From assembly GCA_947646735.1 (NCBI GenBank), contig CANTFK010000800.1, positions 1 through 64,000 of the forward strand: a stretch of DNA of 64,000 bases, written 5' to 3'. How positions within the stretch are numbered: the first letter of the stretch is position 1; each line of letters begins with the position of its first letter. The position numbers and the translations under genes are program-made. Positions 31,711 to 42,095 of this stretch are shown here, in pieces. The notes under the pieces were generated by a model. That model searched no databases. It was not told where the DNA came from and saw nothing but the letters and a program-made list of their open reading frames with translations. This DNA comes from Peronospora farinosa. Taxonomy: Eukaryota; Oomycota; Peronosporomycetes; Peronosporales; Peronosporaceae.

Positions 31711-32654
31711 TGTGGTGGAGTGGATTTTCAAACAACGTAGGAGATCCACAAACACACACAGCGCCGGACTGCCGACTTACGGAGGGGGTACCCCGATACC
31801 GTGTCGGCCTTGGGTCTCACCTTGTGTACCCTTAGGCTTGGCTGGTCTTGCTCCTCGGTTGACGCAGAAGACTTAAAGACTTGGCCTTTGTATAAGACTT
31901 GGACTTGGTGGTCCCCGAGTGGATATACTTCACTTGGGACCGGGTTTCTTGGGCTCAATAGACTTAGTCGAGAGCGATGCACCTGGTACTGCGTACCTCT
32001 TTGGTGGCTGACTGTTCCTGGTCCTTGGACCCCTTTGTGTTCTTCCCCGTAAGGAAACCGCTTCCTGTAGCGGGTCGTAGAGTCTTGACACTTACTTGAC
32101 ACCTCAGGCCAACTATCCTGAGGTTCAACTTGCGTTGCTTGAGCCGTCTAACACCTGCTGGACGTCGGGGGGCCAAAGGGTATCCCGCCCGGAAGAGGTG
32201 AAGCGATGGAGAAGCTTAGAAGGGGTGCTTAAAGCTGCCACGTTTAATGCAAATTCGAGTGTGTTTATTTATCTTATTCTCTGTATGCTTTTCTTGCCTA
32301 ACCTTAACCCTTTAATCTGGGTAGTGCCTCGTGTCGACTCTTGGAAAAAGAATTGGCTCCTTGGTACCCGTACTTTCTGTACTCTTCGATATTCTGTGTA
32401 CCGATTCTGCACCCTCGGACATTGGGCCCTGGTACCCCTGGGCCCCGATACCCCTGGAACCTGTTTCCGGGGCCTGGTGCCTGTTCTGGCTCCGCACGTC
32501 TGGGTCCTTATATTCTTAATAAGGCTGGGGCCTGGTGTGAGGTTGTAGATCTGCGAGGCCGTGTCGTGGTCACTCCCCCGAGGGAGTGACCAGAAATTCT
32601 CTTGCTCTCTGTTCCATTTCCCTTAAACTCTAACTTTCCTGGCACTTCACCACA
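31711..32654 (-). repeat. E4 3' LTR (left copy)
   Basis: 944 bp. Compared with the right copy it lacks one 16-bp unit of the GGTACCCCTGG/GGGCCCC type near 32440 and has a few substitutions. Confidence 0.93.
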
Positions 32655-32752
32655 GCTGTCCTCTGCGCGCTGGTCTTCCGAACTGCGGTAAGGCCACGTG
32701 CACCCTTGTCCAAACTCTTCGAATTAATAGTAAGTGACTCTACGTCGTTTGG

Positions 32753-35065
32753 GTGGTTGCGTTCATCAACTCAGAAGTCTTGTATCCGTTAGTGACTTCT
32801 CGTAATATTTCCACCGGGTTCCAAGCACCTGACCGTTGGCCTCTTCCCGAGCTTCCTGGACCTGACCCTGACGAGGTTGCCCCGACCGTGGACCTTATTG
32901 AGGAGTCCCCCAATTATCTGGAGGTCTCTCAAGCTTGGGAAGTTTTACGTGTTGCGGTGGAACGGGCCCAGTCCATGGAGACCCTCGCTGAGGAGCACAG
33001 GGTCCTCCAACGGGCCTACCAGATGGAACATCCGCCGGACCGCGGAATTACAGCGTCGTGTAGACGACCTCACGGAATTCGAGGTGACCCATGCTCCCCG
33101 GATACAGTCTTGGGTCCAGAATCTGGTCCACGAGCATGAAGTGGACCAGTTGGCTATCGCCGAGTACCGGGATGCACTCGCCCAACCGGTGGACAATTCT
33201 CAGGAAGTGGAAGAGTCTCGATTCCAGATCAAGTGCTGGAAGGACCAGTACAACGAGGCTGTCAAAAGTTCTTCGGATGAGATTAGGTCGCTGGAGTCCA
33301 AGATGGACGCACTGCGCAGTCCTCAAGAACTGTCAAAGCAAGTGTTGGTACTCCAGAAGGAGGTTGCCAACTACAAGATTCGCGTGAAGACCCTCCTCCG
33401 GGAACGAGACCAGCTGAAGAAGCAGCTAACGGTTGCTCGAGGCACGGCGGCAAAATCGACTCCAGCCACGACCAAGGCCCGAAGCCCCAGAACGTCGAAA
33501 AGGTTACGTTCGCCTTCAGCCAATGTTCGGTCGCCCCTTAAGCCGAAGAAGCGGAAAGCCAATCATGTCCCGGGGTCATCTAAGGCCGAGGATAGCAGTA
33601 GTGACGACTCGATGTTCGCCGCAATGGCCAGGTCGCGGGCTTTCAGTCGTCGCTCCGGCCCCGTACCCTCTACTTCAGATGTCGGCCCCGAGTTCATAGA
33701 CCTATCGAATAAGGCCAAGTTTAAGACTCCGGCTCAATCTTCAAATTCCCCATCACCTCGCACCTCCCACGCAGCGTCTCGGGCGTCAAGGGAAAAAAAG
33801 TCTCGAACGGCGTACTCAGACGAGTTCTTGAAAATGTTTGGACCAGACTCTAAGACTGAAAGTGACGAGTCTAGCCACGCTAAGAGGAAGCCACCAGCCA
33901 AAAGTTCCCGCCGCAAGGGCCCCGCCGGCAAGGGTCCAGCACCACCACCCAAGGGTTCCAGTTGCAAGGGTCCAGTACCACCCTCCAAGGGTTCCAGCGG
34001 CAAGGGTCCCGCACCACCATCCAAGGGTTCCAGCGGCAAGGGTCCAGCACCACCCTCCAAGGGTTCCAGCCGCAAGGGTCCCGCACCACCATCTAAAGGT
34101 TCCAGCGGCAAGGGTTCCGCGCCATCATCCAAAGGTTCCAGCAGCAAGGATCTTGCACCCACATCTGAGGGTCCCGGTGGCAAGGGTCCCAGCAGCGAGG
34201 ATCCTGCACCCACATCTGAGGGTCCCGGTGGCAAGGGTCCCAGCATCGAGGATCCGGCACCAACACCTGAGGGTCCTGCCAGCCAGGGTCCCGCCTGTGA
34301 TGAGTCCCCCGACCGTAACATCCACGGCTCTTCCCTTCCTGGTTATTCGAAACCCAGCACGTTCGCCGCGGAAGAAGTTGCCCCCTGGTCGATTTTCCAG
34401 GTAGGGGCCCTCGTTATCACCCAGCTGACGCCAGAGGATCTTTGGTCCAAAGTATCGCTCCACTGTCTTCGGTGGGTGCTTCTGATGACCAGAAGCCCCG
34501 AAGCACCCCAATCTGGAGCGAAGGCCTCGTGAAGGACTCTCAACTTCAGCTTTTGATGGACTAATGTCCTTGGGCCCAGGGGGTCGTGACCGTAACCCCT
34601 ATTTCTTTTCCAGTGTCCGGCTGGTTCAGTGACCTCGTGAAGCTCCATGATACGTACGTCGATGCGTCTATGGGAAGATCGACACCGACTTCCTCTTTTC
34701 TCCGAACTCCGTACGAAGAGCCAATACGCCTCTCGGCTGTCCAATGCGAGGAAGAAACGGCGGGCCAAGGCTGTGAGGGCTTGGATGGAAGTACTTGAGA
34801 AGTTCTTAAAAGGGTGAAGGCCGGTCACTGTGACCTCGACATTCTTCTTGACCCCTACTTCCAGCCCATGATCCCGACCCGTCAGCTGACCGTTTGGTAC
34901 CCGATCGTCACCACGGAGGATCCTCAGTTGAATTTGTTGAGGGCTTTGCAGACCGCAGACGACACTGCCCCCTGGCGCGTGTTCTATCGCAAGAACATTC
35001 AGGAACACCCCGCCTTCCAGGTCTTTCGTCTGTCCGGCAAATTTCGCCCGACCAACGATGCATAA
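32753..35065 (+). CDS. E4 antisense ORF region, unknown, possibly spliced
   Basis: Runs from just inside the 3' LTR toward the end of pol, on the strand opposite gag-pol. The N-terminal frame (32753 to about 33040) has no ATG near its start; a GT/AG pair (32730-32774) there could mark an intron. The frame then shifts by one and is open to 34532. It holds a long coiled coil (LQRRVDDLTEF to RERDQLKKQL, about 33040-33430), a basic Ser/Pro block (TSKRLRSPSANVRSPLKPKK), and about seven 12-residue repeats of the type KGPAPPSKGSSG (33930-34190). A C-terminal part continues in other frames to the stop at 35065 (ELRTKSQYASRLSNARKKRR, then YRKNIQEHPAFQVFRLSGKF), with a strong acceptor TTTCTTTTCCAG at about 34601-34612. 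No family recognised. It may be a spliced gene or a decayed one. Confidence 0.5.
33930..34190 (+). repeat. 36-bp (12-residue) repeats in E4 antisense ORF
   Basis: Seven or so copies encoding variants of KGPAPPSKGSSG, followed by longer KGPSSEDPAPTSEGPGG-type units. The pattern is low-complexity and basic. Confidence 0.85.
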
Positions 35066-35327
35066 AATGTTTAGTCAGCTAGCTTCTCTGCTCCAACACT
35101 TTTCCCGTAACTTCACGTTCCCATTCTTTGGGCCTATACCCCGGGGCCCCCGTACCCCGGTACCCCTGGGCCCCGGTGCCCTGGTACTCTGGGCTTTTCA
35201 CAATACTTCGCAATCTCTTTTGTGCTGTCGCACTCTCGAATATAATAACTTGACCCCTTTGTAAATGTATGACAAATACCGCCTCCTTCTTGCATCATCT
35301 TGGCCTTTCCAAGATGAACTCTCCCCA

Positions 35328-37685
35328 CTACTCTTCATGACTCTGCATTGCCTCGAATCGGTTCCGAGTAGCCTGCCTGCGCTCATAGTCCCTAAACAAT
35401 CCCCCGCAGTTGAGGTCCACCTCATCCACCCATGACGGGTCAGGATATCCTTTCCATTGTACCAGGTATTCACACTGGATCCGTCCATACCAAGTTTCCC
35501 TTCCCATACGTCTGTCTAGAATTTTTTCCACTTCGTATTCGTCATCTTCCAGTTCCGCGACCCAACTGTCTTCTGGAAATAGAGCTTCATCAAAATCCAC
35601 CCGGTTTGCTTCGTCTACCACCAACACCGTATCTGGTCTATCCGGGTATTGCCGGACCAGCTTCAATTTTGAAACGTGTACCAACGGGTATATACGGTAG
35701 TCTGTTCCACTGATATCTAAACGAACGGCATAGTCACCCACCAGTTCTCTCACTCGGAACGGCCCATGCCATAGATGTGTCAGCTTTCGAGCATACCCCT
35801 CCTTGACCCGGTCCAAGTATAACCAGACTTGGGAATCCACCTCAATATGACCATCAACCACCTCCCCATTGTGGGCCTGGGCCCGACTTTCCATCGCAGC
35901 TCGTAATAATTCGTTGGCTTGTTCTCTCGCTCTGCGATACTGACGTTGTACGCTATATCGCCATCGACGGGGCTCACATTCACGCCGCTTCGTGCTGCCT
36001 AACGGTATGGTGGCTTCTAGAGTACTTCGGGCGTCCCAGCCATGTACCAAGAAAAATGGCGTTTCCTTTCGGATCCGGTCCTGGGCCGTATTCAACGCGA
36101 AAGTGAGCCTTTCTGCATAGGCATCCCAGTCCTTCTGATCTACCTCTGACACATACATTTTGATGGACCGTGTAATGGTCTGTACCATTCTCTCTGCTGT
36201 GCCATTGGCCTGTTGTCGATACGCCATAGTCGCCCGCTGTTTCTGCCCAATTATGCGGTTGAAAGCACGAAAGAAATCTGACATGAAACTGGGTTCTCTG
36301 TCGTGACGGATCGCCTCACTGGCCCCAAACCGACGGAATACGCACTCTTCGTAACCTTCTGCCACGGTTTGGGCCGACCTCGACGAACTAGCCTTGGCAA
36401 TCACATATCCCGTAAACAGGTCCACCCAAATTAACAGCTCGGTATTACCCTTGAACGACTTGGGCAAAGATGGGATATGGTCCATCGCGATAACTTGGAA
36501 CGGGTAGGTAGCTTGAATGTTTCCTGGACTTCTCCCTCGTAAGGTGGGGCCACCTTTTCCAGTCTCACAGTCTACGCAAGTGCCAACATAGCGCTGAACA
36601 CTCCGGAATAAGCCTTTCCAATGGAAATGTTTCCGGATCCGTTGGTATGTACGGCCAATTCCCTGGTGTCCCCCTTCTAGACTCGTATGGTAGTGGTGTA
36701 GAAAGTCTTGTTGTAGACTTTCCGGTATAACTAGCCGAATCAACCCATCACGGTCCTCGTCTACTGTTCCCTGGCAAGGGCAGTACAGAAGAAGATCGTC
36801 ATCATCCAAAGCGTAGTTCATCTCAATCTTTCCACACGTAAATGCCACCTCGGCCGATAGACTACTCCAGTTGCCCCGTAGGTAAATCTTCAAATCACGT
36901 ATCCACATCTCTTCATCTTGGGCTGCTGCAATTTTTTCGATCCTTATCCGTTGCACCACTTCCTCTTGCAAGACTTCCGTCGGTATTCTGGATAAGGCCC
37001 GAAATCTCGTAACAGCTGTAACTCGCAATGCATGGTTCTGGTCCTTGGGTATTAAAAGCTCAGGTAGACGGTTAATTGCTTCGAGGTCCTTGAACTTTTC
37101 TTCCGGCACTATATCGACACCCTGTTGCTGGTGCAAAGCCGCGTTAGCAAGTCGGTCTGCACTTTGGTTCCATTCGCGCTTCATGTGTAGAAACTCGTGA
37201 ACAGGCCAGGACCTGAGTTTTTCCAGGGCCTTCGCCCGTCGTACTGTCAGGCCCTGCGCCTTACACTCGATTTCTCCTCGCATCTGTCGCACGACCAGGT
37301 TAGAATCTCCACACACTACCAGACGTCTACGCTCCAGGTTCTCCAGTAGAAGGAAGCCCAACAATAGGCCTTCATACTCTGCCTCATTTACTGTCGCTTC
37401 AGTCAAATATCGGGAAGCAGCGGCGACCACCGTCCATTCCGGGAGTTGCCACACAATAGCACTGCAGGCCCCTCCCCCACGCTTAACTCGTGCAGACCCA
37501 TCAAAACTGACCACATAGAGGATTTCCTTGGAAGGGTGGACCACCGTGATAGTTTGGCGGGGGTGTTTCCATTGGGTAATTGAAGACAAGATGGAGTCCA
37601 CGTTTTCGCGAGGAGCTATGCTGGCTGCCAATGGTCCCAGTATTTCATCCTCGCCCCGCTTACACTTAACCACTTCTAACGTCCA
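35328..37685 (-). CDS. E4 pol: second RNase H, integrase, chromodomain
   Basis: Open for 785 codons after an in-frame TAA (37686-37688) that separates it from RT-RNase H. Counting from position 37673, an RNase H of the archaeal/plant type occupies about 50-180 with all four acidic residues: Asp58 (SFDGSA), Glu99 (NEAEYEG), Asp123 (CGDSNLV), Asp173 (QSADRLAN). Integrase follows: zinc domain with HHYHTSLEGGHQG and CVDCETG, core with AMDHIPSLP, RHDREPSF and NGTAERMV (D, D, E), then GPFRVRELVGDYAV. The C-terminal chromodomain has CEYLVQWKGYPDPSWVDE. No lesions seen within the module. It would form the C-terminal part of a Gag-Pol polyprotein. Confidence 0.9.
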   Translation of the reverse strand, partial: WTLEVVKCKRGEDEILGPLAASIAPRENVDSILSSITQWKHPRQTITVVHPSKEILYVVSFDGSARVKRGGGACSAIVWQLPEWTVVAAASRYLTEATVNEAEYEGLLLGFLLLENLERRRLVVCGDSNLVVRQMRGEIECKAQGLTVRRAKALEKLRSWPVHEFLHMKREWNQSADRLANAALHQQQGVDIVPEEKFKDLEAINRLPELLIPKDQNHALRVTAVTRFRALSRIPTEVLQEEVVQRIRIEKIAAAQDEEMWIRDLKIYLRGNWSSLSAEVAFTCGKIEMNYALDDDDLLLYCPCQGTVDEDRDGLIRLVIPESLQQDFLHHYHTSLEGGHQGIGRTYQRIRKHFHWKGLFRSVQRYVGTCVDCETGKGGPTLRGRSPGNIQATYPFQVIAMDHIPSLPKSFKGNTELLIWVDLFTGYVIAKASSSRSAQTVAEGYEECVFRRFGASEAIRHDREPSFMSDFFRAFNRIIGQKQRATMAYRQQANGTAERMVQTITRSIKMYVSEVDQKDWDAYAERLTFALNTAQDRIRKETPFFLVHGWDARSTLEATIPLGSTKRRECEPRRWRYSVQRQYRRAREQANELLRAAMESRAQAHNGEVVDGHIEVDSQVWLYLDRVKEGYARKLTHLWHGPFRVRELVGDYAVRLDISGTDYRIYPLVHVSKLKLVRQYPDRPDTVLVVDEANRVDFDEALFPEDSWVAELEDDEYEVEKILDRRMGRETWYGRIQCEYLVQWKGYPDPSWVDEVDLNCGGLFRDYERRQATRNRFEAMQSHEE

Positions 37686-38475
37686 TTAAGACAGGAGTGC
37701 AGCCCAGTTTCCAAGGCGACCTTGTAGACCAGGTGACCGGACTAACCACGCCAGTGTTGAGTGTCGGGTCAAGACCTTGATAGGTCGGGTGACCAGTGAC
37801 GTGTAGCAAAGGTCTAGTATTCGCAATAGCGCCAGCACTTCCTTGTCCACCAGCCCATTATTGATCTCGTTTGGCTTCAAAGTCCGACTCGTGAAAGTTA
37901 CCGGCATATACACCCCTTCATATTCCTGCACCAGGGATGCCGAGATGGCCCACTCACTGGCATAAACGATGACGACCGGTTCTCGGCTAGGATCAAAATG
38001 ACGGAGGATTGGGGCGGTGGCGATCTTATTCTTCAATATCGCAAAGGCCACCTGCACCCGAGTCCATCGGTCTTCCTCCTGGTCACTCCTCTGGGTGTCC
38101 TCAGTCCCACTCATCCGGCGTCGTAACACGTGATAATCCACTTCTCTTAGCTCATACAATATGGACGCATAAATCGCGTAGTCTTCTAGAAAACGGCTAT
38201 AGTAATTGAGACTTCCAAGAAACGACTGCATGGCTTTTAGGGTGGTGGGCAGCGGTAAGTCCACCAATGACTGAAGATCCTTGGGGTGGGCCTCCAACCC
38301 CTCCGCGGATACTCGATGCCCAAGATAATCAACCTTTTTACATCCCCATGAACTTTTGACCGCGCGGATCGATAAATTCCACTTATCACAAACCTCCAAT
38401 AGTCTATCCACTTTTAAGCATAGGTCATCCCATGATCCAGAGGTTACCAAAATATCATCGATATAAGACCGGCGT
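37686..38475 (-). pseudogene. E4 pol: RT palm end and first RNase H
   Basis: Holds the catalytic YIDDILVTS (about 38445-38475), VDYLGHRVSAEGLEAHP and FLGSLNYYSRFLEDY, then an RNase H-like connection/RNH (PVVIVYASEWAISASLVQE, FTSRTLKPNE, DKEVLALLRI). It ends in TAA at 37686 directly before the second RNase H in the same frame. It is out of frame with the N-terminal RT part, so a frameshift lies at about 38475-38530. Confidence 0.85.
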
Positions 38476-38512
38476 CCTAATATGGACTCCTCGTGGTCCG
38501 TTTCAGGTTGAC

Positions 38513-39172
38513 CTATTTCGAACAGGTCAACCTGTTTCTCAGTGTTGGGCTTTGAGAAATCGTTAGGAATCCATACAGAGCATTATCCAACAATCTCTGA
38601 TAGATCTGTGGTGCATTCTTCAGTCCAAACGGCATTCGTCTCCACTCAAACAATCCGAGCGGGGTTACAAACGCCGAGATTAAATGGGCTCGTTCAGTCA
38701 TGCTGACCACCCAAAAAACGCTAGCCATATCCAGTGAGGAGTACCACAGGGCCTTATCTAGGTCTTCCAGCAACTCATTCACGAGAGGCCTAGGGTAAAC
38801 CATAAGACGCGTTAAGTCATTCACCATCCGGTAGTCAATGCACAGCCTTATATCCACCCCATTCTTCTTAACAATGATTACAATTGGACTCGCCCATGGG
38901 GAGGTGGAATGTTAGATTATCTTGGAGGACAAAAGGCCTTTTATCAGGTCTGCCAGCTTCTACCTAAATTGAGGGGCCACCTTCCGTACCCGTTGGGCGA
39001 TTGGCCGTGCGTTCACAACATCAATGTCGCACACTGCTCCTCGAGCCGCCGGGGGTAATGCGTTACCTTTTCCCATCAGCAAATGTCGTTTTCTCCATAT
39101 AATCTGACGGAGGCGGTCTACCTCCTTCTTTGGGGTATCACCGGGGTCTGGGAATTGGATGTCTTTTAACAT
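38513..39172 (-). pseudogene. E4 pol: RT N-terminal part, broken
   Basis: Shows VRKVAPQFR, ASPIVIIVKKNGVDIRLCID, YRMVNDLTR, SSLDMASVFWVV, FVTPLGLFEWRRMPFGLKNA and IYQRLLDNALYGF. Stops occur near 38914 and 38960, and the reading ends at 38513 in shifted sequence. The cognate of the polymerase fingers and first catalytic Asp (SLDMA) is present. Confidence 0.82.
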
Positions 39173-39469
39173 AACTTCGTTCGTGGATGGGGTGACCTCA
39201 GGGATAATAGACCAATTTTTGCCGATATCCTCGGCACATGAGTTTCCACTCTCGTGAACACAGCCTGGTCATCGGAAGTATCTACTTCAGCCTTGATAAC
39301 CGGTGGATCCCCCTCTAGGTGGACCCTCTCCATATCGGTCCTATCCTTAGATGAGACTTCCGTGCCCACGCTAGCTCCAGCTGGTTGACCTCAATCGAGG
39401 GCCTCCCCACCAGACTCCTGATCTGATGGTAATGACTCAGGGTCCCTCATAACAGAATCGTGCACCGCG

Positions 39470-40369
39470 TTAACCACTGGCACTTGGGTCCCCGTCCGTA
39501 GCAACATCTTCTGTGGAGTCGTGTACTGAGGTTTCTCGACCATCGGACCTTGGTACACTTCTTCTTGGAGTGGTTTCTGCATCCTCCTCGTCGGTGGTTG
39601 CTTGGTAGGCTAGATTTTTCCATTCAGCATGCCTCCTAGAACCAACTGACACGAATCCTTGGGCCCGGGGAACTCGGTCCTTAGCCAGCCAGATGCCCAG
39701 CTTGGTATACTCGTGTAGGATCAGGTCCTTGTCACTCACATTGGTGATCCTCAAGAATTGGCGATGTCCATGTCCTTGGATCATCGTAGTCACCCATCTG
39801 TCTCCACGGGTCATCCATAATTTCCACTGGTCCGACGTAACCCTCTTCAGCGGAACCTCGACATATTTTGTCGCTGGTAAATTCACGTACTGGCCCAATT
39901 TTACCTCAGAGATATGGCCACTATACAAGGTCTTGCGACCTGTCAGCTGGATTCGAACTTCTTTTGGCAAGCAAATAGCTCCATCCGCCATGTCCAAACG
40001 AATTCCAACTGGCACCATAAAGTCCATCCCTAGTAGTACATCCTGGCCGGCCAAGGACCCGACCCACACATTGAAGAAGTATACTAATACACCATTCAGT
40101 GTTATCTTGATCTTCGTTCGCCCTTCCGTGGTGTAAACTGCTTCTCCAATGCCCACGCATTCTTGTTTCTCGCTTGTGTTGATCTGGTAGCCTGCCTTAC
40201 GAGCAAAGGCGATATCCAAAATAGATATTTCGGCACCGGAATCAAACAGCAGATTCGCACGAATATTGTTAACTTTCCCCGAGGCCTTGGCTTGCTTAAA
40301 CCACTTTCCTGGGGCATGGTGTTTCCAGTATCCTCTTAACTCTCCCGGCAATAAATCCAATGTCATCAT
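39470..40369 (-). CDS. E4 protease
   Basis: 299-codon frame from ATG 40369 with ANLLFDSGAEISILD (active-site Asp43-Ser-Gly), GRTKIKITLNG and DVLLGMDFMVPVG, the retropepsin layout. The distal part is a spacer with acidic and Ser-rich sequence. Likely part of the Gag-Pol polyprotein; a separate start codon may not be used. The frame is lost between 39470 and RT. Confidence 0.8.
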   Translation of the reverse strand: MMTLDLLPGELRGYWKHHAPGKWFKQAKASGKVNNIRANLLFDSGAEISILDIAFARKAGYQINTSEKQECVGIGEAVYTTEGRTKIKITLNGVLVYFFNVWVGSLAGQDVLLGMDFMVPVGIRLDMADGAICLPKEVRIQLTGRKTLYSGHISEVKLGQYVNLPATKYVEVPLKRVTSDQWKLWMTRGDRWVTTMIQGHGHRQFLRITNVSDKDLILHEYTKLGIWLAKDRVPRAQGFVSVGSRRHAEWKNLAYQATTDEEDAETTPRRSVPRSDGRETSVHDSTEDVATDGDPSASG

Positions 40370-40568
40370 AGTCTCTTCTCAATAATTAACATGAGGTATA
40401 CACGCATTGGCCACAGCAGAAACAGAATTAATGCAAAAGCCCGATGTATTTCCAATCAATTCATTCAACTTATTGACCTTCTCCACGGGGTGTTTCTCCA
40501 CAAATGCATAAATGCAACAATTAGAACGCTCGGCTCGTACCAGATCAAACCTGGTGAGCGTTCTAATT

Positions 40569-41516
40569 TTACATCTTCTTCTCCGCCTCGGGCAGCTGCC
40601 CCGCGTGCTTGGTCGGGTTGTACCACTGGCGAATTAGGTTGTAGAACTCTTCCATCGGGCACTTGCCGACGTCATGAACCTTGCCACAACCGCGACACAC
40701 AAACAGGCAGTGGTCGGCTGGGTGACCCTTCTTCCACAGCACTCGCAAACGAGTCGCTTCCAACAGTCCAGATCCCCATGCTTCCTAGATCCACAATAGG
40801 TACACTTTGTCGCGGGCGGCCCTGGAAATACCTTTTGCTCCGGTCCCTCTGCCATACGTCGACTTCGGTCTGGGTCTGGGTCCTGATGATCCCGGGGGTC
40901 ATCTGCGTTACTCGCCCTGCCAGTGTAAGGTTTACTCGCCGCCGCATAGATTCTTCTGAGGTCACCTTCTCCCTCAGACCCACTGGAGCTGGACTCTTGG
41001 TCATTTTCACTTTCAGAAGTGGCTCGGATGACCTGGACGGGTCTTCTCAGCTGGCTCTTGTTGTGGTCTGGAGTGGTTGGGGCCTTCTGGCGAAACTTGC
41101 TGGAACCGAACAAGACCCTTCCTTGACGCGTCTTCGCTCTATGACGAGCCAGCAGGACTTCCTCCAGGTCTTCTGCATCAGAAAGTCTGAGCAATGTAAG
41201 CTGGTCCGCTAATTCTCGATCATCCAAGGTTTCCACGTAAAGGTCCACGTGTTCACGCTTTACACTGGGGGAGCCCACCCTTAATATCTAGCTTGGCCCT
41301 GAGCCGCGCCACATTCAAACGGTACGGATATTCCAAGGGTGACTCATCGGTTCTCTTTCTGGTGTGATAATATTGTCGGGCCACCGACACCCCCAAGCCG
41401 CAAAATTGGGCTTGGAACTCTCGCAGAAGCAGTTTACAATCAACGCGTACCGTTCTACCTAGCTGTCGATACCAATTCTGAGCTGGCCTGTGAGCAGGGA
41501 CCCAAAAATGAGACAC
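40569..41516 (-). pseudogene. E4 gag C-terminal part with zinc knuckles, frameshifted
   Basis: Capsid-like LREFQAQFCGLGVSVARQYY and LEYPYRLNVARLRAKLDIKG end at 41253. A shifted frame (41278-40634) carries VDLYVETLDDRELADQLTLL, a Ser/acidic linker and CTYCGSRKHGDLDC. After another shift near 40740, a second zinc-binding cluster (CRGCGKVHDVGKC) is read in a third frame. At least two frame breaks are visible. Confidence 0.78.
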
Positions 41517-41588
41517 TTCTCGCTGTCTGGTGCCTGGTCTCGGAGGAAAGCCGTCTTTACCTTAGTGCTCCACCTTCTGGCACGATCT

Positions 41589-42065
41589 TCATCGTGCCAT
41601 TCCGCAAAATTCCTTCAGATCCGACGAGGCCGATACTCTAATGTGTGGAACAACAGTAGGGGGTCCTCCTGCCGTAGCCGCGGCTACAGTCGCTCGCGCT
41701 GAAGTCATTGGGAACGTTAAATCATCTGGGTCGTATTCATCATGGGTTGACCCTACAGACTCCATGTCCACATCAGGGATATCGCCTAGTGGTCCTAGGC
41801 GCTCAGCTCGCTGGGAGGACCTGGGGTGAACTGGTCCTTGACCCTTCGTGGTGTGTCCCCTGTCCACTGCAACTTTGGTGGAGCCTTGCTCTTCAAGAAA
41901 CTTGGTCATCGCCTTATCAAAGTACGACTGGAGCGCGCTAGGGGAAACTGACTCAGTCTTTGTTTCCTGATCCGTTTTTGTCCCCATCGACCTTGGCTCC
42001 ACTTTGACCCGGGCTTCCGTCTCTTCCTGTGCTTGACGCTGGACCCATGGGGTTGCTGTGTCCAT
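41589..42065 (-). CDS. E4 gag middle part
   Basis: 158-codon frame from ATG 42065: MDTATPWVQRQAQEETEARV, then acidic and Ser-rich sequence with an Ala/Thr stretch. It follows the first gag frame after a stop and a 30-bp gap, and is probably the continuation of Gag interrupted by a stop. No domain recognised. Confidence 0.55.
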   Translation of the reverse strand: MDTATPWVQRQAQEETEARVKVEPRSMGTKTDQETKTESVSPSALQSYFDKAMTKFLEEQGSTKVAVDRGHTTKGQGPVHPRSSQRAERLGPLGDIPDVDMESVGSTHDEYDPDDLTFPMTSARATVAAATAGGPPTVVPHIRVSASSDLKEFCGMAR

Positions 42066-42095
42066 ATGGCCAGCTCCGCGAACTCGTGCTATAAA

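Noticed and set aside
31728..32102. 124-codon open frame in the E4 LTR (also at 43115-43429)
   Set aside because: It lies wholly inside a repeat LTR, lacks recognisable motifs, and is kept in both copies simply because the LTRs are nearly identical.
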